Source: Rhodospirillaceae bacterium (GTDB lineage: Bacteria > Pseudomonadota > Gammaproteobacteria > Steroidobacterales > Rariloculaceae). Taken from it: DNA of 43,167 nucleotides. Positions 29,835 to 39,221 of the stretch are shown here, piece after piece (within the stretch, counting starts at the first letter, position 1; each line of letters begins with the position of its first letter). Location of the stretch: NCBI GenBank assembly GCA_024638465.1, contig JAHEKF010000004.1, positions 1-43,167 on the forward strand. The letters run 5' to 3'. The position numbers and the translations under genes are program-made. Below the pieces are notes generated by a model. The model did no database searches and was not told the DNA's origin. It worked only from the letters and a program-made list of their open reading frames with translations.

Positions 29835-30992
29835 CTATGATACCAAGCCCCGGGTCGCGCCAGGGCTTCGGTTTACCGCAACGCCGGCACGCTCGAATGC
29901 CGCGCGGAGCTTGGGGTACACGTCGTCGACGGTAATCATGTTCATTGCGTCCGGGTTGCGTACCCTGCGTCCCCAGCGAATCTCGTCCACGGTCTTTCCG
30001 AGCTCCCTGCGCACGGCATCAGGATAGCGGTCGACGACGAGATCCTGGCTGAAGTAAGGGCCGGTGCGATGCCGGTTAGAGGTCGCATACAGACCGACTA
30101 CAGGCGTCCCGACCGCCGTTGCCATATGCGCCGGCCCCGAATCCGGGCACAAGACGACTGACGCTCGCTCGAGCACGGCAACGAGCTGTTTCAGGGATGT
30201 CTGACCGATGAGATTCAGTACTTCGCACTCCGTGCGTTCGGCGATACCGCGGCCATAGTCTCTCTCCAGTTCCGTGGGTCCACCCGTCAGGACGATCGTA
30301 GCGCCGAATACCTTCGCCGCATGGTCCGCGATCTCGGCATAACGGTCGACGCTCCAGTTGCGGAAGTTGCGGAAACGCTGGCCCGTACAAGGGCTGATCA
30401 CGAGCACCGCATCGCGATCTCCGATGGTCCTTGCAGCGTACTCACGGTCCGCAGGCCGCAGTGGAAGATCCCAGCGAACTTCGCCACGTTCCACACCAAC
30501 CGCCGCAGCGAATTCGAACAGCCCATCCATGACATGTTGCTGCGGTGTCGAAGGCAGATGATTTCGGCAGAACAGCCATTGATAGTCCCGCCCCCTCGCT
30601 CGATCGAACCCCAGTGTGGTTTTCGCCGAAACGAAAAGGCTGACAAGATTCGCACGCATCGACGCGTGCATATGCAGCAACAGATCAAAGCGCCGGCCCG
30701 CGAGTTCCCGGCGCACATCGAGATACGCGTTACGCTTTCTCGATTTATCGAACACGACAAACTCGACACCGTCGAGTCCTTCGAGCAGTCCATACTCCAT
30801 CTTGCCGATGATCCACGTCAGTTTCGTATCGGGCCATGCGTCCTGGAGCGCGCGCACTACGGGGACCGTGTGACAGGTGTCGCCGATGGCCGAGAGTCTG
30901 ACAATACAGACCTCTCCGGGTGGGTCGTCGAAGGAAGGCAGCACGATTCGGTGGCTCAGGAAGTCTGAAAGTGAGCCCGGATGATAGCCCAC
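29835..30992 (-). CDS. Glycosyltransferase family 9 (heptosyltransferase-like)
   Basis: 385 residues from GTG 30992; a slightly later start is possible since the family begins near I-V-R-L-S-A-I-G-D (29-37). GT-B fold: the N-terminal part has L-T-W-I-I-G and L-L-L-H-M-H-A-S-M-R, the C-terminal part has V-L-T-G-G-P-T-E-L-E, the P-D-S-G-P-A-H-M-A-T-A-V-G-T-P-V-V-G-L-Y donor motif and H-R-T-G-P-Y. It transfers ADP-heptose to the LPS inner core (WaaC/WaaF/WaaQ class); which linkage cannot be told. It lies upstream of kdoO on the same strand, probably one operon, and is divergent from the penicillin-acylase gene. Confidence 0.9.
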   Translation of the reverse strand: MGYHPGSLSDFLSHRIVLPSFDDPPGEVCIVRLSAIGDTCHTVPVVRALQDAWPDTKLTWIIGKMEYGLLEGLDGVEFVVFDKSRKRNAYLDVRRELAGRRFDLLLHMHASMRANLVSLFVSAKTTLGFDRARGRDYQWLFCRNHLPSTPQQHVMDGLFEFAAAVGVERGEVRWDLPLRPADREYAARTIGDRDAVLVISPCTGQRFRNFRNWSVDRYAEIADHAAKVFGATIVLTGGPTELERDYGRGIAERTECEVLNLIGQTSLKQLVAVLERASVVLCPDSGPAHMATAVGTPVVGLYATSNRHRTGPYFSQDLVVDRYPDAVRRELGKTVDEIRWGRRVRNPDAMNMITVDDVYPKLRAAFERAGVAVNRSPGATRGLVS

Positions 30993-31075
30993 GGCCTGAA
31001 ACAGCTAAAGATTCCGCGGCGGCTGGAGGCGAACATCCAGTTGGTCTAGGATTGGTCGCGAGTCCTCTTGCCCCT

Positions 31076-33442
31076 ATGAAGCTCTTAGCGACTATCTTTG
31101 CCGCTGTTGCGATCTGCATCGTATCGATAACCTATCTCACCGTACGCGGTAGTCTTCCCGCGCTCGACGGGACGCTGTCGATTCCGGGGCTGGCGGCGCA
31201 AGTCATTGTCGACCGGGACGATCTCGGTGTGCCCACGGTACGCGGCAGCAGTCGTACCGATGTTGCACGCGCGACCGGCTTCCTGCACGCACAGGATCGC
31301 TTCTTCCAGATGGACCTCATGCGCCGTCTCGCCGCGGGCGAACTGTCAGAACTCGTCGGCGGAAACGCGATCAACCTCGATCGTGAGCGGCGCCAACATC
31401 GGCTCCGGGCCGCGGCCCGGAATCGCATCGAACTTCTAAGCGATCGCGAGCGCGAGATACTCGTCGCCTACTCCGAAGGAGTGAACGCCGGATTGCTCGA
31501 ACTCAGTGTCGCGCCATTCGAGTACATCCTGCTGCGCGCACGCGTGCAACCGTGGCAGCCGGAAGACACGATGCTCGTCAATTTCGCGATGTATTTTCAG
31601 CTCAACGATTCGGACGCCAGTCGCGACGCTGCGTACGCCATGCTTCACGACGGCCTGCCGCCCGCGTTGCGAGAATTCGTTCTCAACGAAGGCACCGAAT
31701 GGGATGCGCCGCTGATCGGTAGCCCGCTCCCCGTGCCGCCGCCTCCGGAGCCCGGCGTATGCGACCTTCGAAACAGTCGGACGCGCCACTTCGTTCAATC
31801 TGTCGAGCTGCCGCTGGCGCCCCTTGAACGCGTTGCCGGCAGCAATGCGTGGGCCATAGGGCCAGCGCGAAGTTCAACTTCTCACGCAATGGTCGCCAAT
31901 GACATGCACCTCGATCTGAGCGTCCCCAACATCTGGTATCGAATGCGTCTGATCGTCGAAGACGACGCCGGAATTGCGCTCGATATCACCGGCATCACGC
32001 TGCCTGGCGCACCGCCGATAGTCGCCGGCAGCAATGGCCGCATCGCATGGGGTTTTACCAACAGTCGCGGCGACTGGTCAGATCTCGTCAACGTCGAACC
32101 GGATCCGGACAACCCTGATGCGTATCTCACGCCAGATGGATACCGCCTGTTCGATATTCAAACGGAAGTCATAGACGTTCGCGGCGCACCATCGGTCGCG
32201 GTCGATATTCGATCTACGGTCTGGGGCCCGGTCGTCGGGCACGATGGGGAGGGCGGACTCAGAGCGCTGCACTGGCTGGCGCATGAACCCGAAGCTTCAA
32301 ACCTGAAGATCATGGATTTCGAGGACGCCGGCAGCGTCCATGAAGCCATCCGCATCGCGCACACGGTCGGCTCACCGCCGCAGAACATCGTGCTCGCGGA
32401 CCGCGACGGCAATATCGCCTGGACAATCATGGGGCGAATCCCGCGGCGAAGCGGTTACGATCTGCGACTGCCGGCAGCCTGGACGGAACCGGGCACAGGC
32501 TGGCAAGGCTGGCTGCGCTCGGATGAGTATCCCGTCGTCCTGAACCCGGAAAGCGGTGTCGTCTGGAGCGCAAACGCTCGCGTCGTGGATGGCGAAGCAC
32601 TGTCGCTGATCGGATCGCATGGATATGACCTCGGAGCACGGGCGCAACAGATACGAGATCGCTTGTTGGACCTCGAAAGCGCGACGATCGCAGACATGCT
32701 CGCGATTCAGCTGGACGACCGTGCCTTGCTCCTCGAACGCTGGCGTGCCCTGCTCCTCGAGGTACTCGGGTCTACCGCCGTCGCCGGTGATCCGCTGCGC
32801 GCGGGGTTACGTCGCGAAGTCGCGCGCTGGAACGGCAGGGCCGATCCCGAAACGGCAGGCTATCGACTCGTCCGTGAGTTTCGCGAACTCGTGAGCGACG
32901 ACCTCCTCTCGGGCATCGTCTCCGGCTGCGGCGATTTCCCCGACCCCGTAACACTGCAACGCCGTGAACAATCCGAAGGTCCCGTGTGGCGCCTCGTCAG
33001 CGAAAGACCCGCGAATCTGCTCCCGCCGTCGTTCGACTCCTGGAACGCGTTCTTCCTGTACGCCGCCGACCGAACCGCAGCGAGCTGCGGGACGACAACG
33101 CCCGAGAACTGCACCTGGGGAGATCGCAACCAGGTCGAGATCGCCCATCCGCTGGCGGACACGCTACCGGCCTTGTCGCCCTGGCTGACGGTCCACAGCG
33201 GCGCACTTCCCGGCGGCGAGCACACGCCGCGGGTGCAAAGCCGCGATCACGGCGCTTCGGAACGCTTCGCAGTGTCGCCCGGCGACGAAGACAACGGCTA
33301 TTTCCACATGCCGGCCGGACAGAGCGGACATCCGCTGTCGCCGTTCTATCGCGCCGGACATGAGGCCTGGGTGGAAGGCCGGGCGCAAGCCTTCCTTCCC
33401 GGCGACAGTGAACACCGTCTGACGCTGCTGCCCGCGCGTTGA
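31076..33442 (+). CDS. Penicillin acylase family protein (Ntn hydrolase)
   Basis: 788 residues from ATG 31076, chosen because it opens an export signal/anchor (about 4-24, I-F-A-A-V-A-I-C-I-V). The alpha chain has V-D-R-D-D-L-G-V-P-T-V-R-G and F-L-H-A-Q-D-R-F-F-Q-M-D-L-M-R-R, typical of the family. Autocleavage and catalysis would use Ser256 in G-S-N-A-W-A-I-G, which begins the beta chain. Such enzymes cleave the amide of penicillins, glutaryl-cephalosporin or N-acyl-homoserine lactones; substrate cannot be assigned from sequence. A hydrophilic C-terminus ends at 33442, convergent with the M23 peptidase ten bases away. No clear ribosome site. Confidence 0.92.
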   Translation: MKLLATIFAAVAICIVSITYLTVRGSLPALDGTLSIPGLAAQVIVDRDDLGVPTVRGSSRTDVARATGFLHAQDRFFQMDLMRRLAAGELSELVGGNAINLDRERRQHRLRAAARNRIELLSDREREILVAYSEGVNAGLLELSVAPFEYILLRARVQPWQPEDTMLVNFAMYFQLNDSDASRDAAYAMLHDGLPPALREFVLNEGTEWDAPLIGSPLPVPPPPEPGVCDLRNSRTRHFVQSVELPLAPLERVAGSNAWAIGPARSSTSHAMVANDMHLDLSVPNIWYRMRLIVEDDAGIALDITGITLPGAPPIVAGSNGRIAWGFTNSRGDWSDLVNVEPDPDNPDAYLTPDGYRLFDIQTEVIDVRGAPSVAVDIRSTVWGPVVGHDGEGGLRALHWLAHEPEASNLKIMDFEDAGSVHEAIRIAHTVGSPPQNIVLADRDGNIAWTIMGRIPRRSGYDLRLPAAWTEPGTGWQGWLRSDEYPVVLNPESGVVWSANARVVDGEALSLIGSHGYDLGARAQQIRDRLLDLESATIADMLAIQLDDRALLLERWRALLLEVLGSTAVAGDPLRAGLRREVARWNGRADPETAGYRLVREFRELVSDDLLSGIVSGCGDFPDPVTLQRREQSEGPVWRLVSERPANLLPPSFDSWNAFFLYAADRTAASCGTTTPENCTWGDRNQVEIAHPLADTLPALSPWLTVHSGALPGGEHTPRVQSRDHGASERFAVSPGDEDNGYFHMPAGQSGHPLSPFYRAGHEAWVEGRAQAFLPGDSEHRLTLLPAR

Positions 33443-33452
33443 CGACAGCGGG

Positions 33453-34268
33453 CTATCGGCCTTCGACCGCGAGCGGCTCAAGCTCGAGCAGTGCGAACGG
33501 GTCGACGCGTGCGTCGAGAATCCGCACGCCCCAATGCAGATGCGGCCCGGTCACGCGCCCGGTCGCGCCCGCAAGTCCGATGACCTGCCCCTGTTCGACC
33601 ATTTCACCAGGCTCGACGAGCATCTCCGACAGATGCAGATAGGTCGTGTAGACGCCCAGCCCGTGATCGATGAATACCGCATTCCCGCTAAAAAACAGAT
33701 TCTTGGCGAGTACAACCCGCCCCGAGTTCGCGGCCAGAATCTCGGTTCCGGTCGTCGCGCGAAGATCCGCACCCGAATGTGGCGAACGCGGTTGACCGTT
33801 GAAAATCCTGCGATGACCGAAGTTCCGCCCACCTGTCGTGCCCGGAATCGGCACCTCGAACGCGCTCGTCCAGAAAGCTTCAGGCGTCAATGTCGAGTAG
33901 ATCGCGCCGATCTCCTGCGACTCCATCGCAGCGCGGTCCTGATTCTCGGGGCTGAGCTCGACGTAACCGGGAGCAACAGTGAGCTCGGTCGTCGGATACT
34001 CCTTGCCCTGAACGGCGACGGTATCGGTGTGCGCGGCTTCGCGACCGTTTTCGAATCGCCGCACGATCTCGAGCGGATACTCACCGGCGCCGGTATCGAG
34101 GTCGACTCCGATGACCGTGGCCCAACGCTCACCGACCCGAACGTAGGGAATCTCCCGATCGTCCCAACTGGCGGTCACCGCCATCAATCCGGGTTCGTGC
34201 GCTTGCGAGAGCTGTAACGCATGCCCCTGAACGACGGTCAGGGTCGCGAGCATCGCCAAAGAGAGCAT
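33453..34268 (-). CDS. M23 family metallopeptidase
   Basis: 271 residues with an N-terminal signal (about 1-17) and a beta-rich domain before the peptidase. The zinc motifs are H164-S-G-A-D168 and H243-L-H245-W-G, as in LytM/M23 endopeptidases that cut peptidoglycan cross-links; all ligands are present, so it should be active. The Y-x-x-Y-L-H-L-S segment between them is also conserved. GGAG lies seven bases upstream of ATG 34268 and an in-frame stop precedes it, fixing the start. It lies downstream of the MFS-PlsC gene on the same strand, 87 bases away. Confidence 0.93.
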   Translation of the reverse strand: MLSLAMLATLTVVQGHALQLSQAHEPGLMAVTASWDDREIPYVRVGERWATVIGVDLDTGAGEYPLEIVRRFENGREAAHTDTVAVQGKEYPTTELTVAPGYVELSPENQDRAAMESQEIGAIYSTLTPEAFWTSAFEVPIPGTTGGRNFGHRRIFNGQPRSPHSGADLRATTGTEILAANSGRVVLAKNLFFSGNAVFIDHGLGVYTTYLHLSEMLVEPGEMVEQGQVIGLAGATGRVTGPHLHWGVRILDARVDPFALLELEPLAVEGR

Positions 34269-34355
34269 AACCGGACTCCATCACATCAGTCCGGCTAGTG
34301 TAAGGGACTGGCTCGCCGCTGCAATGCATCCGCTTGCCTGGGCGTTGCGCGCGTG

Positions 34356-36254
34356 TCAGCCCGGCCCGTAGATCGACTCCGCCTCAGCGAGCAACTCCGC
34401 GACATCGTCGCGAAGCGAATCCGCGGAGACCTCTTCGGGTTCTACCGGCTGGCCAACGAGCAGGGAAATCTTCGCCCAAAGCAGCCACGGAAAATTACGC
34501 AACGAACGGCCGGGTCCGCGGGCGAACACGCTGTCGGCCAGACCGCCGAGCGCGATCGGAATGACGGGAACGGGATTGCGCGCCACGATGCGCTCGATCC
34601 CGGAGCGAAAATCGCCCATCGTGCCGTCGCTCGTTATACGCCCCTCGGGAAAGATGCAAAGCAGCTGCTCCTGATCGAGACACTCGCCAATCAGCTCGAA
34701 AGCCCGTTCCAGTAAGGCCGGATCTTCCTTTTTACCGGCTATGGGAATCGCGCCTGCCGCACGAAACACGAAACTCAATACCGGGATCTCGAAGATCTTG
34801 TAGTACATGACGAATCGCACCGGACGCCGCACGCAACCGGCGACAACAAGCGCATCGACGAAACTCACGTGGTTACAAACGAGGACTGCGGATCCGCGTT
34901 CGGGGATTCGTTCGAGACCGAGTTTTCGAATTCGATAGATCGTGTGGACCAGTATCCAGACGATGAATCGCATCAGGAACTCTGGCACGAGTGTATAGAT
35001 ATAGATCGCGACGAGACCGTTGAGAACGGCCGTCAGCAGCAGCAGTTCCTCGATGCCGAGACCGACAGAGAATGCAGCGATCGCAACGACGGCCGACAAC
35101 AGCATGAACAGCGCGTTGATCACATTGTTGCCCGCGATGATGCGGGACCGATGGCTCGGTTCGCTGCGCTGCTGTACGAGTGCGTAAAGCGGAACGATGT
35201 AGAAACCGCCGAACAGACCGATCAGCACGACGTCCAGTAGTACTCGAACACTGCCTGATGAAAGGACGAACGCCGCGGCCCCGAGCAATTCGCCAGAACG
35301 CTCCGCCGGCACTGCGAAATAGAGATCGACTCCGAACAACGTGAGCCCTATCGATCCGAAAGGCACGAGACCGAGCTCGACCATGCGCCCCGACAGCCGC
35401 TCGCATAGCAGCGATCCCATCCCGACGCCGACCGAAAACAGGGTGAGCAGGAGCGTTACGACCTGCTCGTTTCCACCGAGCGAGACGCGCGTGAAGTTAG
35501 GGATCTGTGCGAGGTAAATTGCACCGAAAAACCAGAACCAGGAAATGCCGATAACCGACAGGAACACCGTTCGGCTGCGGCGCGTGAACTCGATAATCCG
35601 CCAGGTCTCGGTCAGAGGATTCCAGTTGATCTCCAGATCGGAATCGACGATCGGAACCTGCGGTACGAACCGGCTGATCCAGTACCCGAGAACTGCGACG
35701 GCTATGACCATCGCACCCACCGCAACCGTGCCGCTCTCTCCAATCCCGATCAGCACGCCACCAAGGGCGGTTCCGAGCAGAATGGCCAGGAAAGTACCCA
35801 TGCCGACGAGTCCGTTTCCGCCGATCAGCTCTTTGTCGCTCAACAGCTGGGGGATGACGCCGTATTTCACGGGACCGAAAAGCGCCGACTGCGTACCGAG
35901 CAGGAACAGTACGCCAAGCAGCACCGCAGTGTTCTGGTAGTAGAGGCCGAAAGCTGCAAGAACCATAATCGCAATCTCGGCCAGCTTGATACGCCGGACA
36001 AGACCCGATTTCTCATACTTGTCGGCGAACTGCCCCGCGGTCGCTGAGAACAGGAAGAAAGGCAGTATGAAAATGCCGGCGGCAAGGTTGATCAGTGTAT
36101 CCGTGCCAATCGAGCCCAGGCGCGACACTTCGAACGCGATGAGAATCAGCAGCGCGTTCTTATAGACGTTGTCATTGAAGGCGCCGAAAAACTGGGTAAG
36201 AAAAAACGGCCCGAAGCGGCGCTGGCGGAGCAAGTTAAACTGGCTGTCACGCAT
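34356..36254 (-). CDS. MFS transporter - 1-acylglycerol-3-phosphate acyltransferase fusion
   Basis: 632 residues from ATG 36254 (a GTG seven codons earlier is possible). The first about 410 residues are a 12-helix MFS transporter (F-F-L-T-Q-F-F-G-A-F-N-D-N-V-Y-K, as in LplT). The last about 200 are a PlsC domain: H-V-S-F-V-D (H-x4-D, about 462-467) and F-P-E-G-R-I-T. LplT flips lysophospholipid inward and Aas re-acylates it, so a single chain may move and acylate lysophospholipid. The C-terminal acyl-ACP synthetase of full Aas proteins is absent; an acyl donor must be made elsewhere. Divergent from the NHL protein. Confidence 0.9.
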   Translation of the reverse strand: MRDSQFNLLRQRRFGPFFLTQFFGAFNDNVYKNALLILIAFEVSRLGSIGTDTLINLAAGIFILPFFLFSATAGQFADKYEKSGLVRRIKLAEIAIMVLAAFGLYYQNTAVLLGVLFLLGTQSALFGPVKYGVIPQLLSDKELIGGNGLVGMGTFLAILLGTALGGVLIGIGESGTVAVGAMVIAVAVLGYWISRFVPQVPIVDSDLEINWNPLTETWRIIEFTRRSRTVFLSVIGISWFWFFGAIYLAQIPNFTRVSLGGNEQVVTLLLTLFSVGVGMGSLLCERLSGRMVELGLVPFGSIGLTLFGVDLYFAVPAERSGELLGAAAFVLSSGSVRVLLDVVLIGLFGGFYIVPLYALVQQRSEPSHRSRIIAGNNVINALFMLLSAVVAIAAFSVGLGIEELLLLTAVLNGLVAIYIYTLVPEFLMRFIVWILVHTIYRIRKLGLERIPERGSAVLVCNHVSFVDALVVAGCVRRPVRFVMYYKIFEIPVLSFVFRAAGAIPIAGKKEDPALLERAFELIGECLDQEQLLCIFPEGRITSDGTMGDFRSGIERIVARNPVPVIPIALGGLADSVFARGPGRSLRNFPWLLWAKISLLVGQPVEPEEVSADSLRDDVAELLAEAESIYGPG

Positions 36255-36324
36255 GCAATTGACCGATCCTGACACCGGGGACTAGACTCGGTCTCATTCC
36301 AACAACAGCCTCAGGGGAAGCATC

Positions 36325-37611
36325 ATGAGCGGAACATCCGGAATTCGCGTCGCTCTCGCAGCAGGTACGGCCATTGTGACATTGTTGCTCGCGCCGTTCG
36401 CCTCCGCGCAGGACGTGCCGCGCTATCTCTACGATCCGACCTGGCCGAAGGAGCTGCCGAACAACTGGAAAAACGGCGGGATCATGGGTATTGCGATCGA
36501 CAGCAACGACGACGTCTGGGTGTACAACCGGCCCAACGACCTCACGTCCATCGAACTCAGCGCCGAGACCGATCCGCCGATCGCGGAATGCTGCGCGCGG
36601 CCGCCCTCGATGATCCATTTCGACAAGAACGGTAACGTGATCAACTGGTTCGATGCACCGCAGGGTCACGGCATGGACGTCGACAGCGAAGGCTATGCCT
36701 ACCTCGGTCAGGACACGGTGAGAAAATACGATACGCGTACGGGCGAAGTCGTCGCTGAGATCGCGCGCGTGCCGGAGCGCGAGAACGGCGCGCCCGTCGG
36801 CCTGCAGCCCTGGCCTCCCGAGCGCGCGCCCGGCATGGGCGGACGCGGCCCCGTCTTCGGCTTCCTCGGAGAGTTCCGCCCGCCGCCCGATCCGGCCGCC
36901 CAGGCTGCCGCAGCCGCAAGAGTCGCCGCCTTCCGCGAAAAGTATCCGCCCGAGACGCCGATGATCGTGGGCAACCTCGAGGAGATCCGCATCGTCGAGG
37001 ACGACAACGAGATCTACGTCGCCGACAACTATCTTGGCGGTCGCGTCCTCGTCTTCGACATGGACACGCTCGAGTTCAAACGCGGATGGGGCGCATACGG
37101 CAAACCGCTCGCGGAGATCAGCACCGACGACGCCGACCACGACTACACGCCGAACGGGCCGATGCCGCCGGATTTCGCCGGTCATCTCACGTTGAACGTG
37201 TCCAACGACGGTCTCGTCTACGCAGCCGACCGAAATGCGAACCGAATTCACGTGACGACCAAGGACGGTCAGTTCCTGAATGAGTTCGTCGTTGCGCCGG
37301 GCACCGGTGCCGGCGGTTCGACGGGTGGCGTCGCGTTTTCGCACGATCCCGAGCAGCGATATCTGATCATTTCGAGCCTGACCAACAACCGCATCTGGTG
37401 GCTGAATCGGGACGACGGCACGATCGTGACCGAATACGGCCGCATGGGCGATAACGGTGGCCAGTTCTTCGGCCTGCACATGATCGCGGTTGACTCGAGA
37501 GGCTATATCTATACGGGCGAGGTTTTTTCGGGCCAGCGCGTCCAGCGTTTCGTTCCGGTCGACAGCCCGCGCGGCCGCTTGCTGCAACAAGTCGCCGAGA
37601 TTCAGGAGTAG
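36325..37611 (+). CDS. Exported NHL-repeat beta-propeller protein
   Basis: 428 residues with a clear signal peptide (about 1-28, ending A-S-A-Q). The mature protein has repeating NHL blades: I-A-I-D-S-N-D-D-V-W-V-Y-N-R-P, G-H-G-M-D-V-D-S-E-G-Y-A-Y, E-I-Y-V-A-D-N-Y-L-G-G-R-V-L-V-F-D and a last G-L-H-M-I-A-V-D-S-R-G-Y-I-Y-T-G-E. A Cys pair (E-C-C-A-R) near residue 90 and a Pro/Gly/Ala-rich insert (about 165-205) interrupt the blades. The family includes peptidylglycine-lyase-like proteins but no catalytic set is evident. A GGGGAAG lies before ATG 36325. Confidence 0.85.
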   Translation: MSGTSGIRVALAAGTAIVTLLLAPFASAQDVPRYLYDPTWPKELPNNWKNGGIMGIAIDSNDDVWVYNRPNDLTSIELSAETDPPIAECCARPPSMIHFDKNGNVINWFDAPQGHGMDVDSEGYAYLGQDTVRKYDTRTGEVVAEIARVPERENGAPVGLQPWPPERAPGMGGRGPVFGFLGEFRPPPDPAAQAAAAARVAAFREKYPPETPMIVGNLEEIRIVEDDNEIYVADNYLGGRVLVFDMDTLEFKRGWGAYGKPLAEISTDDADHDYTPNGPMPPDFAGHLTLNVSNDGLVYAADRNANRIHVTTKDGQFLNEFVVAPGTGAGGSTGGVAFSHDPEQRYLIISSLTNNRIWWLNRDDGTIVTEYGRMGDNGGQFFGLHMIAVDSRGYIYTGEVFSGQRVQRFVPVDSPRGRLLQQVAEIQE

Positions 37612-37619
37612 GCGTTGTG

Positions 37620-37641
37620 CGGAGGGGTGAAAGCCCCTCCG
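37620..37641. terminator. Perfect 8-bp hairpin between convergent genes
   Basis: CGGAGGGG (37620-37627) pairs exactly with CCCCTCCG (37634-37641) around the loop TGAAAG. It lies in the 52-base gap between the NHL gene and the YeeE/YedE gene, where transcripts meet. There is no long T-run, so it may act on both strands weakly. Confidence 0.6.
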
Positions 37642-37663
37642 TTCGAAAGCGATCCAATCCCGA

Positions 37664-38824
37664 TCAGTTCGCCATCCCGAACCACGGACGCATACGCGTA
37701 CCGATTGCGCTGCCGGCGAATGCAGCGACGAGCCAGAGCCAGCCGTGCAGGCTCGATGACGACACACCGCTGAAGAATGCACCGATGTTGCAGCCGTAAG
37801 CGATGCGCGCGCCGTATCCGAGCAGAATCCCGCCCACGACCGCCGCGAGCAACGAGCGCGCAGGAACCCGCCAGGTCGGCGAGTAGCGTCCCGCAAGCCC
37901 GGCCGCGATGAGTGCGCCCAGGATAATGCCGAAATTCATCACTGAAGTGATGTTCGCGAAGACACTGCCTTCGAGGGCAGCCGCATTCGCGGGGGACTGC
38001 CAGTAGCCCCAGGACGCGACGTCGACTCCGAGACCCGCGACGATCTTGGAGCCCCAAAGCGCGAAGCCCGAGGTGACACCCCACGGCCGGCCCGCAAGCA
38101 CGAGCGTCGCGATATTGACGGCAGCGAGTCCGACCGCTCCGGCGACGAGCGGCCACGGACCGGTGAGCCAGGCGCCCGTCCCGGCTGACGAGGAGATGCT
38201 GCCGACAACGCCGTTGCGACGCCGCTCGAATCGCAGCGATCCGACCCAGATGACGATGAGCAGCAGCGCCGTCGTCGAGACCGCGCCAGCAAGCCCGAAT
38301 TCCCCGAGCAGCGACACGGGTTCCAGTCCTGGCGCCTGCTCCCAGGACGGCCGGTGCAATGCGCCGAGAACCGATCCCGCAACGAATGCCGCGAGTGTTG
38401 CGAGCATGCGCACGCTACCGCCGCCGACCGTGAACAGCGTGCCCGAGGCACACCCGCCGCCGAGCTGCATGCCGATACCGAACACGAATGCGCCTACGAT
38501 GACAGAGAGTCCGAGCGGCCGATTGGACGGACGGAGCTCCATCCCGAGGAACTCGCCACCGGCCAGAAGCGGGAGGAATACCGCCGCGGTCACCGCGAGC
38601 ATGACGACCTGCGCGCGTACGCCGGAACTGTCGCCGTGAACCGATAGTTTGCGCCACGCGGAAGTAAAGCCGAACGCCGCGTGATAAAGAACCAGACCTG
38701 CACCGAGTCCGACGGCGAACAACGCGGCCTGCCGCCAGCCGAACACGTTGATCAGATGACCGGCAATGATCGCGCTCAGCGCCGCGCCGATCGTAACGGT
38801 ACGTAGGTTCATTTTCGAAGTGTT
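37664..38824 (-). CDS. YeeE/YedE family membrane transporter
   Basis: About 386-387 residues; the start is the ATG at 38825-38827, with AGGG seven bases upstream (an ORF extends further, but this start fits the first helix). Roughly ten hydrophobic helices. The paired family signatures are G-G-G-C-A-S-G-T-L-F-T-V-G-G-G-S in the first half and I-A-Y-G-C-N-I-G-A-F-F-S-G in the second, each with a cysteine that in the characterised YeeE line relays thiosulfate through the membrane. No sulfurtransferase or TusA gene is adjacent, so substrate (thiosulfate or another sulfur compound) is inferred from family. Convergent with the NHL gene. Confidence 0.9.
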   Translation of the reverse strand, partial: NTSKMNLRTVTIGAALSAIIAGHLINVFGWRQAALFAVGLGAGLVLYHAAFGFTSAWRKLSVHGDSSGVRAQVVMLAVTAAVFLPLLAGGEFLGMELRPSNRPLGLSVIVGAFVFGIGMQLGGGCASGTLFTVGGGSVRMLATLAAFVAGSVLGALHRPSWEQAPGLEPVSLLGEFGLAGAVSTTALLLIVIWVGSLRFERRRNGVVGSISSSAGTGAWLTGPWPLVAGAVGLAAVNIATLVLAGRPWGVTSGFALWGSKIVAGLGVDVASWGYWQSPANAAALEGSVFANITSVMNFGIILGALIAAGLAGRYSPTWRVPARSLLAAVVGGILLGYGARIAYGCNIGAFFSGVSSSSLHGWLWLVAAFAGSAIGTRMRPWFGMAN

Positions 38825-38959
38825 CATAAGGGCGCCCTGCGCTGTTATTTTTCTCTTCTGCGCCCGCAGTATCGCCCACGCGCCGGGAGCGCTCAAACGT
38901 ACTCCGGCTCGAGCACCTCAAATCGGCGCTGATTCGGCTGTTACGCTAAGATCGAGCGC

Positions 38960-39202
38960 ATGATTCCCGGCCCCATCGTCGAGTTCTTCAGCGCTCATCA
39001 GGACCTGCTCTGGCTCACGACCCTGGTACTCGATCTGTCGCTGACCTTGTTGATGTACCGGCTGTTCGGCCGGATCGGACTGATCGCGGCCTTCGATACG
39101 CCTTTCAGCTACTGGGCCCGAACCTGCGACGTGCCGGGCGTTCTGTCCGATCAGTCGCGATCCACGGCCGGCGCGACCGAGCCCGGCTACTCGACCCGGT
39201 AA
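38960..39202 (+). pseudogene. Possible truncated VUT (queuosine precursor transporter-like) gene
   Basis: 80-codon frame. Residues 1-45 look like the first transmembrane helix of VUT/YhhQ-type transporters: L-W-L-T-T-L-V-L-D-L-S-L-T-L-L-M-Y-R-L-F-G-R-I-G-L-I-A-A. The following 35 residues (P-F-S-Y-W-A-R-T-C-D-V-P) have no membrane character and do not continue the family, and I find no continuation in another frame before the convergent cupin gene. A truncated remnant is the likeliest reading; a real small membrane protein cannot be excluded. Divergent from the YeeE/YedE gene. Confidence 0.4.
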
Positions 39203-39221
39203 GGCGACCGACGACGCCGCG

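Noticed and set aside
36247-37896. 549-codon minus-strand open frame
   Set aside because: Antisense to the NHL-repeat gene, which has a signal peptide, ribosome site and repeats; the shadow has no recognisable domain.
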